A program made the position numbers and the translations under genes. The notes beneath the pieces were generated by a model, which searched no databases, had not been told where the DNA came from, and was given only the letters and a program-made list of their open reading frames with translations. A DNA stretch of 32,008 nt from a virus, in the IMG/VR virus record IMGVR_UViG_3300007554_000011, positions 1-32,008 of that record. One strand, 5' to 3'. Position 1 is the first letter of the stretch, and the number at the start of each line of letters is the position of its first letter. This document shows positions 24,401-31,850 of the stretch, piece by piece.

Positions 24401-24432
24401 TACTTCGTAACTTTGACGAGAGCATGAAGTAA
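18430..24432 (+). CDS. Giant adhesin C: CBM-like modules, cupredoxin-like insert, beta-helix, Asp-box repeats (2000 aa)
   Basis: Order of parts. Three modules of the type W......Y..GD.V...G..Y.C...H (about 8-165). A cupredoxin-like domain (about 172-318, His238, Cys302, His305, Met308). Four more modules (about 328-535). A beta-helix from about 615 (EIFVGTHGMDTRGYG), broken by a helical insert (697-897) and resuming with DPGWGPADERTW near 906. Asp-box repeats (SSDGITW, STDGTSW, SFDGSVW) at about 1322-1609. A C-terminal part with GSGYTQANPP, STDQDGNFRAGELF (about 1845) and IPTQRAIATFL (about 1913), shared with fibre D. The modules resemble CBM5/12 folds that bind polysaccharide; Asp boxes occur in sialidase-like propellers. 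No catalytic residues were identified, so binding rather than cleavage is the likely role. Confidence 0.85.
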   Translation: MAEFKLERFKYTWKGEWIAGTVYKRDDIVRVGGKSYVCLEGHTADAKFKTDLLAVLEGSNPPQAAPRWRLMTDGRSYKGQWATATTYAISDIVEKDGSLWVCVNEHDSTNFVTNKDDWALLVSHIKYTTEWATATDYGPGALVKYNGIVYKCIEPHVSGLFLEDNLVTTPTNVNVTVVRNAEDTENVYALNGIPQAELTLAKGKTYVFDQSPPEDGDDTNLFFGGGVDASNNPIQNPHPFLLSLTENGLHNSGVVYNEGVKYYLNGNEVTQSLYVSNFAIATTRQVHFSVPYTAPTPVYYFCRYHAPMGAAFTIDTSADIAWEVFHSGIEYAGAWARETLYRKNDLVLYGGSIWKCTETHQSAAVGLLDENGKLADQLDTTKFNIELPGFQYESEWSDTAEYQPGDVVRYGGYLYFASKYNRDEQPAQSQDSTKSWVELQYGYNFVGDWTEGAEYNPGDMVLRGGELYMARVSIGASEEDGSTSDYLQTEKWELVIPSKTWGEAWITGRRYFVGEVVYHFGDAYVCNQYHVGSNDNFPGDNGSGYFYWDLLIQAGQVSGLSAKSDLLTFNLSRTNVGDGSTIGPTSVPIGRPDQLLSVDGEDNVFWKDYLRTAGEIFVGTHGMDTRGYGLSPDKPFRSVRFAAEYVEATFPALTPIKIKVNTGRYVEIGPISIPAGAVVMGDELRSTTIVANPPLDDYQNETIQLEGMWDYFASTLLSLLSNVDVPALPGNNEIQKKDATILGLSENNIILGLTDIIKQKIEFNAGSGSIDPVITSTNIISADSQRRQAASKLELVGPFLSQQVDAWARQTYPDKVYRTNRVAEDFAHFIAAIVYDLRYEGTYKSVLSGERYAAAITGSNLLDLFRCRDTTGVRNTTLEGLDGSLNPPGVFDLYQRPTSGAFTALDPGWGPADERTWIMKRSPYIQGNTTIGAACTGMRVDGLLHNGGNKSMTANDYTQVLSDGIGAWISDNGRAELVSVFTYYNQVGYLAERGGVIRATNGNNSYGAYGSIADGIDPNEVPLVAEVFNRDNEATVSGVYAGAFGDEIFVYEYENAGEGYTTASSTIVGAGANAAVIHEDIRHGSLFQSRIVNPADSGSVGGVGYTNVQNQATQGDTTSITLNPNETSTAAELVGQAIYIISGTGTGQYGYIQAYNELNSTATIYKESVPNTPGWDHVLAGTAIEATLESNTRYQIEPRITSSKPDFTANNYNVSSGRDIIDIAFSNTTFEFTDIPGTPGSGIVEQQDGLAPANAVFDITKNGLVYEVTVTDGGLGYAVGDSIDILGSVLGGEDITNDCHIKVASVTDDSSNSIVTIVVTGKGRSGKFVAIAKPNFVLESDTGQGWNEVLLPNQGAIDWIKVRAGNNRFVAIAKGTDEAAYSLNGTAWTSVTLPFDEEWVDLEFGEGRFVAIAENSTTVIQSSDGITWTSSNMPNDAVGDSASAEWQAMTYGKGKFVAVAGNDGTVGHSTDGTSWTFDSGFVATENLQVAGLAYGNNRYLALLETGETYYSFDGSVWTQGTDVPSQDGSTVMRWNDIKFAEGVFMAICDANNQLVGGDLNGNDTNFAATTEDGIVWQGRTLASTKPYYGIGFGVVNDIGSWIIGTKNIQIGAIAKVETGAQVKVRARLGSGGLIQTIKILDPGSGYTQANPPVFTITDNKFTVGIGWENRVGSGVLAQPSWVNRGIGYRSSTTKVTVTGDGYADNIPDTNIIKISGLPRVPTIGSQLLFPIIEDDNTEDPNDLKSYRVAIATDLGDDGTGNGTRLVQFQISPRMRNENDLVHGTSVTINENFSQCRITGHDFLDIGTGNFIETNYPDIYAGGNYFTSAPENEVYETAGGRIFYVSTDQDGNFRAGELFSVQQATGVVTISAEFFDLDGLSELSLGGVRLGGSGAVVREFSTDPTFAEDSNQVIPTQRAIATFLADRLSVGGSDLELNAFQAGQIYVGGPENQIDNIQNKIINVAVPVYVPGADALGNPAGLSGSYVGQMLLLRNFDESMK
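18460..20030 (+). repeat. Seven CBM5/12-like modules of adhesin C
   Basis: Each module is 30-35 residues at its core: an aromatic pair, W, six to eight residues, Y, (G/D)D(I/V)V, (Y/G)GG, Y.C and often H. Examples are YKGQWATATTYAISDIVEKD and YNFVGDWTEGAEYNPGDMVL. Modules 1-3 and 4-7 are separated by the cupredoxin-like domain. The pattern matches small carbohydrate-binding modules by eye. Confidence 0.7.
18943..19383 (+). other. Cupredoxin-like domain inside adhesin C
   Basis: Residues about 172-318. The segment has a strand entry (VYALNGIPQAELTLAKGKTY), a histidine in NPHPFLLS (His238) and, after further strands, VYYFCRYHAPMGAAF with Cys302, His305 and Met308. The spacing C-x2-H-x2-M plus an upstream His is the type-1 copper ligand set. 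The domain is absent from the paralogue D. Metal binding is inferred from the ligand pattern and not shown. Confidence 0.6.
22395..23255 (+). repeat. Asp-box propeller-like repeats of adhesin C
   Basis: About six repeats of (N/G).(R/K)FVA(I/V)A ... (S/T).DG..W...... LP. Examples are NRFVAIAKGTDEAAYSLNGT, GRFVAIAENSTTVIQSSDG and GKFVAVAGNDGTVGHSTDG. The SxDGxxW part is the Asp box known from sialidase-type beta-propellers. Six or seven repeats would suit one closed propeller. Confidence 0.7.
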
Positions 24433-24454
24433 TTTATAAGGACTAGAAAAAATG

Positions 24455-24462
24455 TATAAATA
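24455..24462 (+). promoter_or_regulatory. T4-type late promoter of adhesin D
   Basis: An exact TATAAATA lies in the 50-base gap after adhesin C, 20 bases before the ATG. GGAG at 24470-24473 lies about at the expected transcript start. The leader is therefore only about 15 bases, as for fibre A. Confidence 0.85.
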
Positions 24463-24482
24463 CAATAACGGAGCATTACAAA

Positions 24483-27400
24483 ATGGCAGAATTTAAACTA
24501 GGTAGAATCAGGTTTGTGTGGAAAGACGCATGGACTTCTGCCAACACATATTATAAAGACGATGTTGTAAGGTTCGGGGGCAAAGTATATATTTGTGTGA
24601 TTGGTCATACAAGTGCTTCGGAATTCTTTACAGACTTTGAAATAGTACCACCTAAGTGGAACTTAGTGAGTGACGGTCAAACGTGGAAAGGTAGCTGGAC
24701 AATAAGTACAGGTTACGTATACGGTGACATAGTTCAATACGGTGCTAGACTATACATTTGTTCAGTAGTACATACATCACAAGCAACAGTAGCAGCTGGC
24801 TTAGAAGCTGATATTTCAAATTGGGAAATATATGCTGAAGGGCTAGAATGGAAAGGCGACTGGACAGTAGATACAAAATATCTTATTAACGATTTAGTAA
24901 AATATGGTGGACAAACTTATGTTTGTAAAGTTTACCATACATCTGCAGCAACACTAGCCGACGGGTTAGAACTTAACCAATCTAATTGGGATGTCTTTAA
25001 TGCTGGCATCGAATACAAAAGTTCATGGTCCGCTGGTACAAGATATAAAGTAAATGATGTAGCACAATATGGTGCAGCTCTTTGGATTTGTACAGCAGAA
25101 CATACAGCGGCAACATTGTTTAGTACAAACAACGCAAATTGGGAACAATTTGTAAGAGGCTTCCAGTTTGAAGCAGATTGGGAAGCATTAAGAAATTATC
25201 AAAAGGGTGATATTGTAAGATACGGTGGTAACCAATATATTGCTCTAACTAATCATGCAGAAAAGAATCCAGTAGTTGAAACAACAGACTGGCAACTATT
25301 TACACAGGGTTTAAGATTCTTAGGCGACTGGCAAGATGATAGTACTCTACAAGATTATAGAGTTGGTGAAGTTGTAAGATACGGTGGCTACACTTATTTG
25401 TGTATAGCAGATCATCAAAATGAAACACCAACAAACACAACATACTGGCAACGACTAAACACTGGTTTACGTTGGAGAGGCGCATGGGTAGATGATGTAG
25501 AATACTTACAAGGTGACGTTGCACGTTATGGTGATAACTCATATGTTTGTGTATTAGGTCACTTCTCAGAAGGCGATGACTTTTCGACTATTCAAGTTGG
25601 CGCAGGCGGTGGTGGTAATCAAAACTCACGTCCAGACTTAGATGTAAACGGCACTTACTGGCAAGTAATTGCTATTGGTAATGAAGCAAGTGTACTAACT
25701 ACAAAAGGTGATTTAGTATACTATGCAGGAAGTGGTCCTGCAAGATTACCAGTTGGCGCTGAAGGACAATTTTTACAAGTAAGTTCAAACAATACTCCGG
25801 AATGGGCATATTCAGGTGTAGCAGATGATATTTATTATGTTGCAACACACGGTACTGATGCTCCGAGTCCTACTAACGGACGCTCGCTTGATAAGCCTTG
25901 GAAAACAATTAGATATGCAGCAGAGCAAGTTGGTGCAGGTGCAAAAAATCCTAATGCTAAATCTATTTTAGAACTTAATAGATATTTCATACAACGTGAA
26001 ATGGTTGAATGGACAGATGCACAAATTACAGGTAATATAACACCATTTACTACAGGCTTTGACTATGATAGTGCAAAGTGTGAAAGAGATATGGGTTACA
26101 TTGTTGATGCACTTATCCACGATATCACACATGGCGGAAATGTTAAATCAAGAGAAGCTGCTTTATCGTATGTAAATGACACAGTAGGATCTCCGTACTT
26201 AACACAAAAAACTCAAACAGTAGCAACTATAAATCACGGATTGACAGTTATACAAGCAGTACTTGCACAAACAGCACCAGCTGTAAACTATCAAGTTAAC
26301 AATGGTGATAATTCAACAGCAGTTGTTGCACAATACTTTAATGCAACCTTAACAGCAGAAAGTGTGTATGCTGAAATAACCGGCCTTACAAAAATTATCA
26401 CAGATGCTATTACAGCAGGCGTTGCTACAGACATTCCAGCTAGATTAATTAGAAATACATTAATTAAAGTTTCAACAGGAAAGTATTACGAAGTACTTCC
26501 AATTATTGTTCCAGCAGAATGTTGTATTATAGGCGACGAACTTCGTGCAACACAAGTGCAACCAAGAAAATCAAATAATTCAACACTTACAACAGCTGAA
26601 GATTACTTGTATAGTAATACAGCAATTGAAAGAGTAGAAGCAATTATTGGTGACATTGTTGAAGGTGTTTCAGTAACAGCAACAACAGGAAATGCACAAT
26701 CACAAAGTGCTTTGTATCCGTTAACAAACAACGAAACTGGTTATGTAAGATCAGCTGTTGAACAGTTAGCAAGACTATATAGACGTAGAACAGATTGGTC
26801 ATTGGGCAGAAAAGAAGAAGCTATTGCTACATTTACATTAGCAGACGAAATGACTGATCCAGCAGATGGATATGCAAGAAACTTATTAATTGCTAACAGA
26901 GATTTTTTAAGAGCAGAATTAGTTGGATATATTACAGAAAACTATCCAGATCTAAAATATAGTAAAACAGCATGTAAGAAAGATGTTGGGTACTTAGTTG
27001 ATGCTGTGTCATATGACTTAACATACGGTGGTAACTGGCAAACAGTTAATGCTGGTGAAGCATATCATGTTGGTGCAAGTTCAAACTTACCAGCTGCACA
27101 GAAAGCGGCAACACTAGCAGCTTACGGTTACTTAAAAGGTATTATGCAAACTGTAGGTAGAAACATTACAGTTACTCCAGGTACACAGTCTGCATTTTCA
27201 CAGATACCAGGTACAGCAGGAGACGCTGGAAGTGCAACTGCAATTGGCGCACTACTAGATGACTTTATTAACATAGTTGATAACGGTACTGGAAGTGAAA
27301 CAATTACATATCCAAGTATTACTGGTGCAGCGGCAGGACTACAAACTGACCATTCACTATTAGGATCAGCAGCTTCAACAGTTAAAACAGCTACAACAAA

Positions 27401-30400
27401 CTGGATCACAGCAAACTTTCCAAACTTAACTTACGATAGTGCAAAGTGTGAAAGAGATGTTGGATACTTATTAGATGCAGCAAGATACGATTGGTGTTTA
27501 GGTACAACATTTGCATCAACTGTAGCGGCAATAAGTTACTTAAGAAAGCCAAGTGCTAAAGTAACAGGTGTACAAAAAGATGCTACACTAGGAAGTTACG
27601 AGTTTGCAAGAAATGCAGCAAGAGCTGAAGTTTCAGAAGCAATAAGTTTAGCACAGATTAACAATACATTTGTTACAACTAATGATATAATATTAGGTGG
27701 AAGTAACGAAGGTACTAACCGTGCTACTGATCAACAAGATGTGTATGCAGGTATACAACAATTAGAACTTAACAAAGAGTTTATAGCAAAAGAAGCTGTT
27801 GCATATGTAAATGATTATTATGCAGATACAGTTACAGCAACAACAGCATCAAGCGGTGCATTAACAATTACAACTACAGGATGGTTGAGACAAAATAGAC
27901 CAATCAAATTTACTGGTGTTGGAACAGAGGTCGGCGGACTAGCATTAGACACTACTTACTATGTTAAAAACATTCTAAGCTCAACAACATTCACTATTAG
28001 TGCAACTATTGGTGGAGCAGATATTGTTGTAACTGACGATACAGGTGCAATGAGTGTTGAAAAAGATTACGAATATAATGTAGCACTTTGTGAAAGAGAT
28101 ATTAAATCAATTCTAAGTGCTATGCAATGGGATCTAAAATTTGCTCCTAATTATAGAAGAACATATACAGGCGGGATTAGTTTAACTATTCCGGCAACAT
28201 ATAAAACTAGATATGCTTCTAGATATTATGTAAATGCTGTAATAGGGTCACAAGAAGAAGATTTCTACTACTTACGTAACGGTACAGGTTTAAGATTACA
28301 AACAATGGAAGGCCTAAACGGTGACATGACTGCAGAAACAACTGCAGGTACAAGTAGAATGACAGCTGGTGCTTATGCATCACTAGATCCAGGTTGGGGT
28401 CCAGATGATACTAGAGTTTGGATTACAGCACGTTCGCCATACGTACAGAACTGTACAACATTTGGTAACGGTGCAACTGGTCAACGTATTGATGGTAACT
28501 TACATAATGGCGGCAACGATTCAATTGTTAGTAATGACTTTACACAAGTTATTAGTAACGGTATCGGCGCACACATTCTTAACAACGGTAGAGCAGAACT
28601 TGTATCAGTGTTTACATATTACGCACACATAGGTTATCTAGCAGAAACAGGTGGGCGTGTACGTGCAACAAACGGTAACAACTCATACGGTGACTTTGGT
28701 TCAGTAGCAGAAGGCGTTGATCCAGATGAAACACCAACAAGTGGTATTGTTGATAACAAAACACAATACAATGCTACAATAGCATCAGCTATTACTGACC
28801 AAGATAAAATACTCACAGCAGAATTTACACATACTGGTAACGATTATACAGATGTTAACTTTAACGTGTTTGGCCCAGGTACAGGCGAAGAAGTAATTGG
28901 TGATGAATTTAGAGACGAAGCACTAATACAAGCTCGTGTTATTGATGATGCTGTAGACGGTGATGCAGGTGGTACTGGTTACTTAACAGCTGGTAATACA
29001 GCACAGGACGGTAACGCAACAAGTATTACACTTTCAGCAACAGACGGCAACTTAAACACTTCATATCCAGGTATGAAAGTACTTGTTGTTGGTGGCGCAG
29101 GTGCAGGATTATATGCTTTAATTAATACATATGATGCAGGTACAAAAGTAGCAACAGTAGTTAAAGAATCAGACGGTACAGCAGGTTGGGACCATTTTGT
29201 TCCAGGCACAACACTTGTTACACCAAACGCTTCGTCAACTTATGAAATTGAGCCAGCTGTATCATTTAGCGCACCAACAAAAACTACAACAGATGCTTCA
29301 ATAGGATCAAACGTTTATGAAGACTTTGGATTCTTTGAAACATCACAACAAGTTAACAACCAAGCAGCTACTACATATACAGGTGCAGGTTCAAACGCTA
29401 CATTTAATGTTGATAGAGTTGGATCTAAGTACTATGTAGCACTTAATAGTGCAGGTGCTGACTATGTAAGATTAGAAACTATTACTATAGCAGGTACATC
29501 GTTAGGCGGAGTAAGTCCTGCTAACGATCTAGTAATTACACTTACTTCAATAGGAGCAACTGGTAATGTTATTGATTTTGACTTTACAGGTATTGGTCGC
29601 AAGGGTGCTTATGTAGCATTAAGCGATGATACATCAGCAGCTTTAAGTTATGATTCATCAACATGGTCTAATGCAACACTACCACAACAGAGTGATAGAT
29701 TTTCATCAGGACTATTAGATGACGGAAGTTCATTATATAAATCAAGTGCATTTGTTGCTGTAGCAACAGGATCAAGTACAGCGGTGCTAAGTGAAGACTT
29801 AGCAACATTTAGTACATCAGCTTTACCAGGAGGGTTAGACACTTCAACTGGTGTTGATGTACAATACGGATACTTAGGTGCAGGTACAAACAGATTTGTT
29901 GTAATTGGACAAAACGATACAGACATTGCTTATTCAGACAATGCTGGATCAAGTTGGACAATAACAAGTTCTGCTTTACCTAACACAGGATTTACTAGTA
30001 TTACTAACGGTATGGGACTATTTGTTGCTGTACGTACAGGATCTAATCAAGTAGCTTACAGTGCAGACGGTATTGCTTGGACAGCAACTACATTGCCAGC
30101 AAGTTTAAACTGGAGCAAAGTTGTTTGGGGTAATGGTAGATTTATTGCAATAGCAAATAATAGTGTTAATGCAGCTTATAGCTTAGACGGCATTAACTGG
30201 ACAGCAACTACAATTGCTACTGAAAGTTCAGCACTACCAACAGACATTGCATACGGACAAGGTATGTTTGTAGTAACAAGTGCAGATACTAATAGTGTAT
30301 GCTATAGTGAATATGGTCTAGTATGGAATAACTTAACTGTTACAGCAAACGTAAGTGGCTACAAGTTAGCAGCGTTTGGTAATCCAGATAGAGAACCGTT

Positions 30401-31502
30401 GTTCTGTACAATAGCAGATGGTACAACAACACAAGTTGCTGTAAGCAAAATTGGTGCTAGAGCACGTGGTAGAGTAAACGTTGCAAGTGAAAAGATATTT
30501 GAAGTTAAACTTGCAGAAGCAGGAAGCGGATACGGCGCAACTCCTCCAACAATTACAATTGGCGATCCAAACAACATTGATGATGTTGTGTTCCAAAATA
30601 GATTAGGCAATGGCGCATTAGGCAATCCTAGTTTTGCAAATAGAGGAACAGGATTTAGTGCAGCAAGTATGGAAGTTGACGGAGCAACATCAAATGGTAA
30701 TGCAGACTTCTTACAAAATGGTAACTTTGTTGCTGTAAGAAGATTAACAGAAAGACCAGTAGCTGGTTCAAACATTACGTTTGCTAGTTTACCTGGACAG
30801 TTCTTTAAGTTGGTTACTGTTGTTAGTTTCCTTGGTACAAACCCAGGATCACATACAGCGTTCTTACAAATTAGTCCAAGCATGACAATAGGAGATGCTC
30901 CTACAGACGGTGACGGCGTAGTGTCAAGAATTAGATACTCGCAAGTACGTTTAACAGGACACGACTTCCTAGATATTGGTACAGGTGGATTTGTAACTAC
31001 TAACTATCCAGGACTACCATTAGAAACTCCAGACCAAACCAAAGAAACACTTGATGTTAACGGGGGACGAGTGTTCTTTACATCAACTGACCAAGATGGT
31101 AACTTTAGAGTTGGTGACTTGTTCCAAATTGAACAGGCAACTGGTGTTGCAAACTTGAATGCAGAAGCATTTAACATTGCAGGTCTACAGGAACTTACAT
31201 TAGGTGAAGTTACACTAGGTGGTAACTCAGCAAGTGTAAGTGAGTTTAGTACTGACCCATTCTTTACAGCCAACAGCGATACAGTAGTGCCAACCCAACG
31301 TGCGATTAAAGCGTACATTGAGGCACAAATTGGTGGCGGTGGTGCCGCGTTGAACGTGAATAGTGTTACAGCTGGTGACATTTTTATTAGTTCAAACATA
31401 ATTACAACGGCAAGTGGAGAGTTGATAAATATTACAGCAAATATGAACTTTACTGGACCAGTTACAGGATATCCTTTAGCGTATCAGTACTTTTTAAGAT
31501 AA
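24483..31502 (+). CDS. Giant adhesin D, paralogue of C (2339 aa)
   Basis: It starts MAEFKLGRIRFVWKDAW, like C (MAEFKLERFKYTWKGEW). Seven CBM5/12-like modules occupy about 8-370 with no cupredoxin insert. A beta-helix begins near 449 (IYYVATHGTDAPSPTNG) and is interrupted by a helical region (about 496-1226). That region contains four repeats around Cys533, Cys831, Cys989 and Cys1203, with the motif C(E/K)(R/K)D...(I/L)(V/L)(D/S)A...D. Near 1118-1195 is an inserted beta segment (PIKFTGVGTEVGGLALDTTY). The helix resumes at DPGWGPDDTRVW near 1303. Asp-box repeats lie at about 1706-1986. The C-terminus has GSGYGATPP, STDQDGNFRVGDLF (about 2201) and VPTQRAIKAYI (about 2269). A polysaccharide-binding tail fibre is the best inference. 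It is the longest gene in the window. Confidence 0.85.
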   Translation: MAEFKLGRIRFVWKDAWTSANTYYKDDVVRFGGKVYICVIGHTSASEFFTDFEIVPPKWNLVSDGQTWKGSWTISTGYVYGDIVQYGARLYICSVVHTSQATVAAGLEADISNWEIYAEGLEWKGDWTVDTKYLINDLVKYGGQTYVCKVYHTSAATLADGLELNQSNWDVFNAGIEYKSSWSAGTRYKVNDVAQYGAALWICTAEHTAATLFSTNNANWEQFVRGFQFEADWEALRNYQKGDIVRYGGNQYIALTNHAEKNPVVETTDWQLFTQGLRFLGDWQDDSTLQDYRVGEVVRYGGYTYLCIADHQNETPTNTTYWQRLNTGLRWRGAWVDDVEYLQGDVARYGDNSYVCVLGHFSEGDDFSTIQVGAGGGGNQNSRPDLDVNGTYWQVIAIGNEASVLTTKGDLVYYAGSGPARLPVGAEGQFLQVSSNNTPEWAYSGVADDIYYVATHGTDAPSPTNGRSLDKPWKTIRYAAEQVGAGAKNPNAKSILELNRYFIQREMVEWTDAQITGNITPFTTGFDYDSAKCERDMGYIVDALIHDITHGGNVKSREAALSYVNDTVGSPYLTQKTQTVATINHGLTVIQAVLAQTAPAVNYQVNNGDNSTAVVAQYFNATLTAESVYAEITGLTKIITDAITAGVATDIPARLIRNTLIKVSTGKYYEVLPIIVPAECCIIGDELRATQVQPRKSNNSTLTTAEDYLYSNTAIERVEAIIGDIVEGVSVTATTGNAQSQSALYPLTNNETGYVRSAVEQLARLYRRRTDWSLGRKEEAIATFTLADEMTDPADGYARNLLIANRDFLRAELVGYITENYPDLKYSKTACKKDVGYLVDAVSYDLTYGGNWQTVNAGEAYHVGASSNLPAAQKAATLAAYGYLKGIMQTVGRNITVTPGTQSAFSQIPGTAGDAGSATAIGALLDDFINIVDNGTGSETITYPSITGAAAGLQTDHSLLGSAASTVKTATTNWITANFPNLTYDSAKCERDVGYLLDAARYDWCLGTTFASTVAAISYLRKPSAKVTGVQKDATLGSYEFARNAARAEVSEAISLAQINNTFVTTNDIILGGSNEGTNRATDQQDVYAGIQQLELNKEFIAKEAVAYVNDYYADTVTATTASSGALTITTTGWLRQNRPIKFTGVGTEVGGLALDTTYYVKNILSSTTFTISATIGGADIVVTDDTGAMSVEKDYEYNVALCERDIKSILSAMQWDLKFAPNYRRTYTGGISLTIPATYKTRYASRYYVNAVIGSQEEDFYYLRNGTGLRLQTMEGLNGDMTAETTAGTSRMTAGAYASLDPGWGPDDTRVWITARSPYVQNCTTFGNGATGQRIDGNLHNGGNDSIVSNDFTQVISNGIGAHILNNGRAELVSVFTYYAHIGYLAETGGRVRATNGNNSYGDFGSVAEGVDPDETPTSGIVDNKTQYNATIASAITDQDKILTAEFTHTGNDYTDVNFNVFGPGTGEEVIGDEFRDEALIQARVIDDAVDGDAGGTGYLTAGNTAQDGNATSITLSATDGNLNTSYPGMKVLVVGGAGAGLYALINTYDAGTKVATVVKESDGTAGWDHFVPGTTLVTPNASSTYEIEPAVSFSAPTKTTTDASIGSNVYEDFGFFETSQQVNNQAATTYTGAGSNATFNVDRVGSKYYVALNSAGADYVRLETITIAGTSLGGVSPANDLVITLTSIGATGNVIDFDFTGIGRKGAYVALSDDTSAALSYDSSTWSNATLPQQSDRFSSGLLDDGSSLYKSSAFVAVATGSSTAVLSEDLATFSTSALPGGLDTSTGVDVQYGYLGAGTNRFVVIGQNDTDIAYSDNAGSSWTITSSALPNTGFTSITNGMGLFVAVRTGSNQVAYSADGIAWTATTLPASLNWSKVVWGNGRFIAIANNSVNAAYSLDGINWTATTIATESSALPTDIAYGQGMFVVTSADTNSVCYSEYGLVWNNLTVTANVSGYKLAAFGNPDREPLFCTIADGTTTQVAVSKIGARARGRVNVASEKIFEVKLAEAGSGYGATPPTITIGDPNNIDDVVFQNRLGNGALGNPSFANRGTGFSAASMEVDGATSNGNADFLQNGNFVAVRRLTERPVAGSNITFASLPGQFFKLVTVVSFLGTNPGSHTAFLQISPSMTIGDAPTDGDGVVSRIRYSQVRLTGHDFLDIGTGGFVTTNYPGLPLETPDQTKETLDVNGGRVFFTSTDQDGNFRVGDLFQIEQATGVANLNAEAFNIAGLQELTLGEVTLGGNSASVSEFSTDPFFTANSDTVVPTQRAIKAYIEAQIGGGGAALNVNSVTAGDIFISSNIITTASGELINITANMNFTGPVTGYPLAYQYFLR
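24504..25590 (+). repeat. Seven CBM5/12-like modules of adhesin D
   Basis: A continuous run of seven modules, e.g. QTWKGSWTISTGYVYGDIVQ, LEWKGDWTVDTKYLINDLVK and LRWRGAWVDDVEYLQGDVAR, each followed by a Y(I/V)C...H ending. The number matches adhesin C, where the array is split 3 + 4. Confidence 0.7.
25970..28160 (+). repeat. Four helical Cys-x-(R/K)-Asp repeats in adhesin D
   Basis: Spaced copies centre on AKCERDMGYIVDALIHD (Cys533), TACKKDVGYLVDAVSYD (Cys831), AKCERDVGYLLDAARYD (Cys989) and ALCERDIKSILSAMQWD (Cys1203). Each is preceded by a helical stretch of the type L..N..FI..E...Y(I/V).......Y. Adhesin C has one degenerate equivalent (VAEDFAHFIAAIVYDLRY) without the cysteine. Confidence 0.75.
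29580..30440 (+). repeat. Asp-box propeller-like repeats of adhesin D
   Basis: Six to seven repeats, e.g. NRFVVIGQNDTDIAYSDN, GLFVAVRTGSNQVAYSADG and GRFIAIANNSVNAAYSLDG, several ending (S/A)DG..WT. They correspond in position to the array in adhesin C. Confidence 0.7.
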
Positions 31503-31517
31503 TGGAGAAAAAATAAA

Positions 31518-31838
31518 ATGGCAAACGGAAGATTAGGAGTAGCTGATTTATCAGCTGCAACAAATACAACAGTATACGAAGTCCCCGCAGATAACTTTGC
31601 TGTAGTTACTTTAAGCATTTGTAATAGAGATGCAGGAAGTAGAACAATCAGAGTAGCGATGGCAAGTGCAGACACACCAACAGGCGGTGAATGGATAGAG
31701 TACGATACAACATTAGTTGGCAACGGTACACTAGAAAGATCAGGCATTGTGTTGGATGCAGGCAAAAAGCTAGTTGTGTATAGCAACAGTTTAAGTGTTT
31801 CAGCTGTAGTTTACGGTTTAGAAACATCAACAGTATAA
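31518..31838 (+). CDS. Small beta-rich virion protein (106 aa)
   Basis: It starts MANGRLGVADLSAATNTTVY. The layout VPADNFAVVTLSICNRDAGS, a central WIEYDTTL strand pair, GIVLDAGKKLVVYSNSLS and a last strand repeats the plan of the 123-aa (5372) and 109-aa (17646) proteins, so these three are probable distant paralogues. It has one cysteine and no signal peptide or membrane segment. The gene lies 15 bases after adhesin D with a GGAG site at 31504-31507, and 12 bases before another fibre-like gene. It was probably co-transcribed from the adhesin D late promoter. A small adaptor or cap role is inference. Confidence 0.7.
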   Translation: MANGRLGVADLSAATNTTVYEVPADNFAVVTLSICNRDAGSRTIRVAMASADTPTGGEWIEYDTTLVGNGTLERSGIVLDAGKKLVVYSNSLSVSAVVYGLETSTV

Positions 31839-31850
31839 GGAAGATACAAT

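Noticed and set aside
31424-31431. GATAAATA near the end of adhesin D as a further late promoter
   Set aside because: It lies inside codons for ELINITA, lacks the CTATT extension of the other G-type sites, and the next gene can be read from the promoter at 24455. Possible but not supported.
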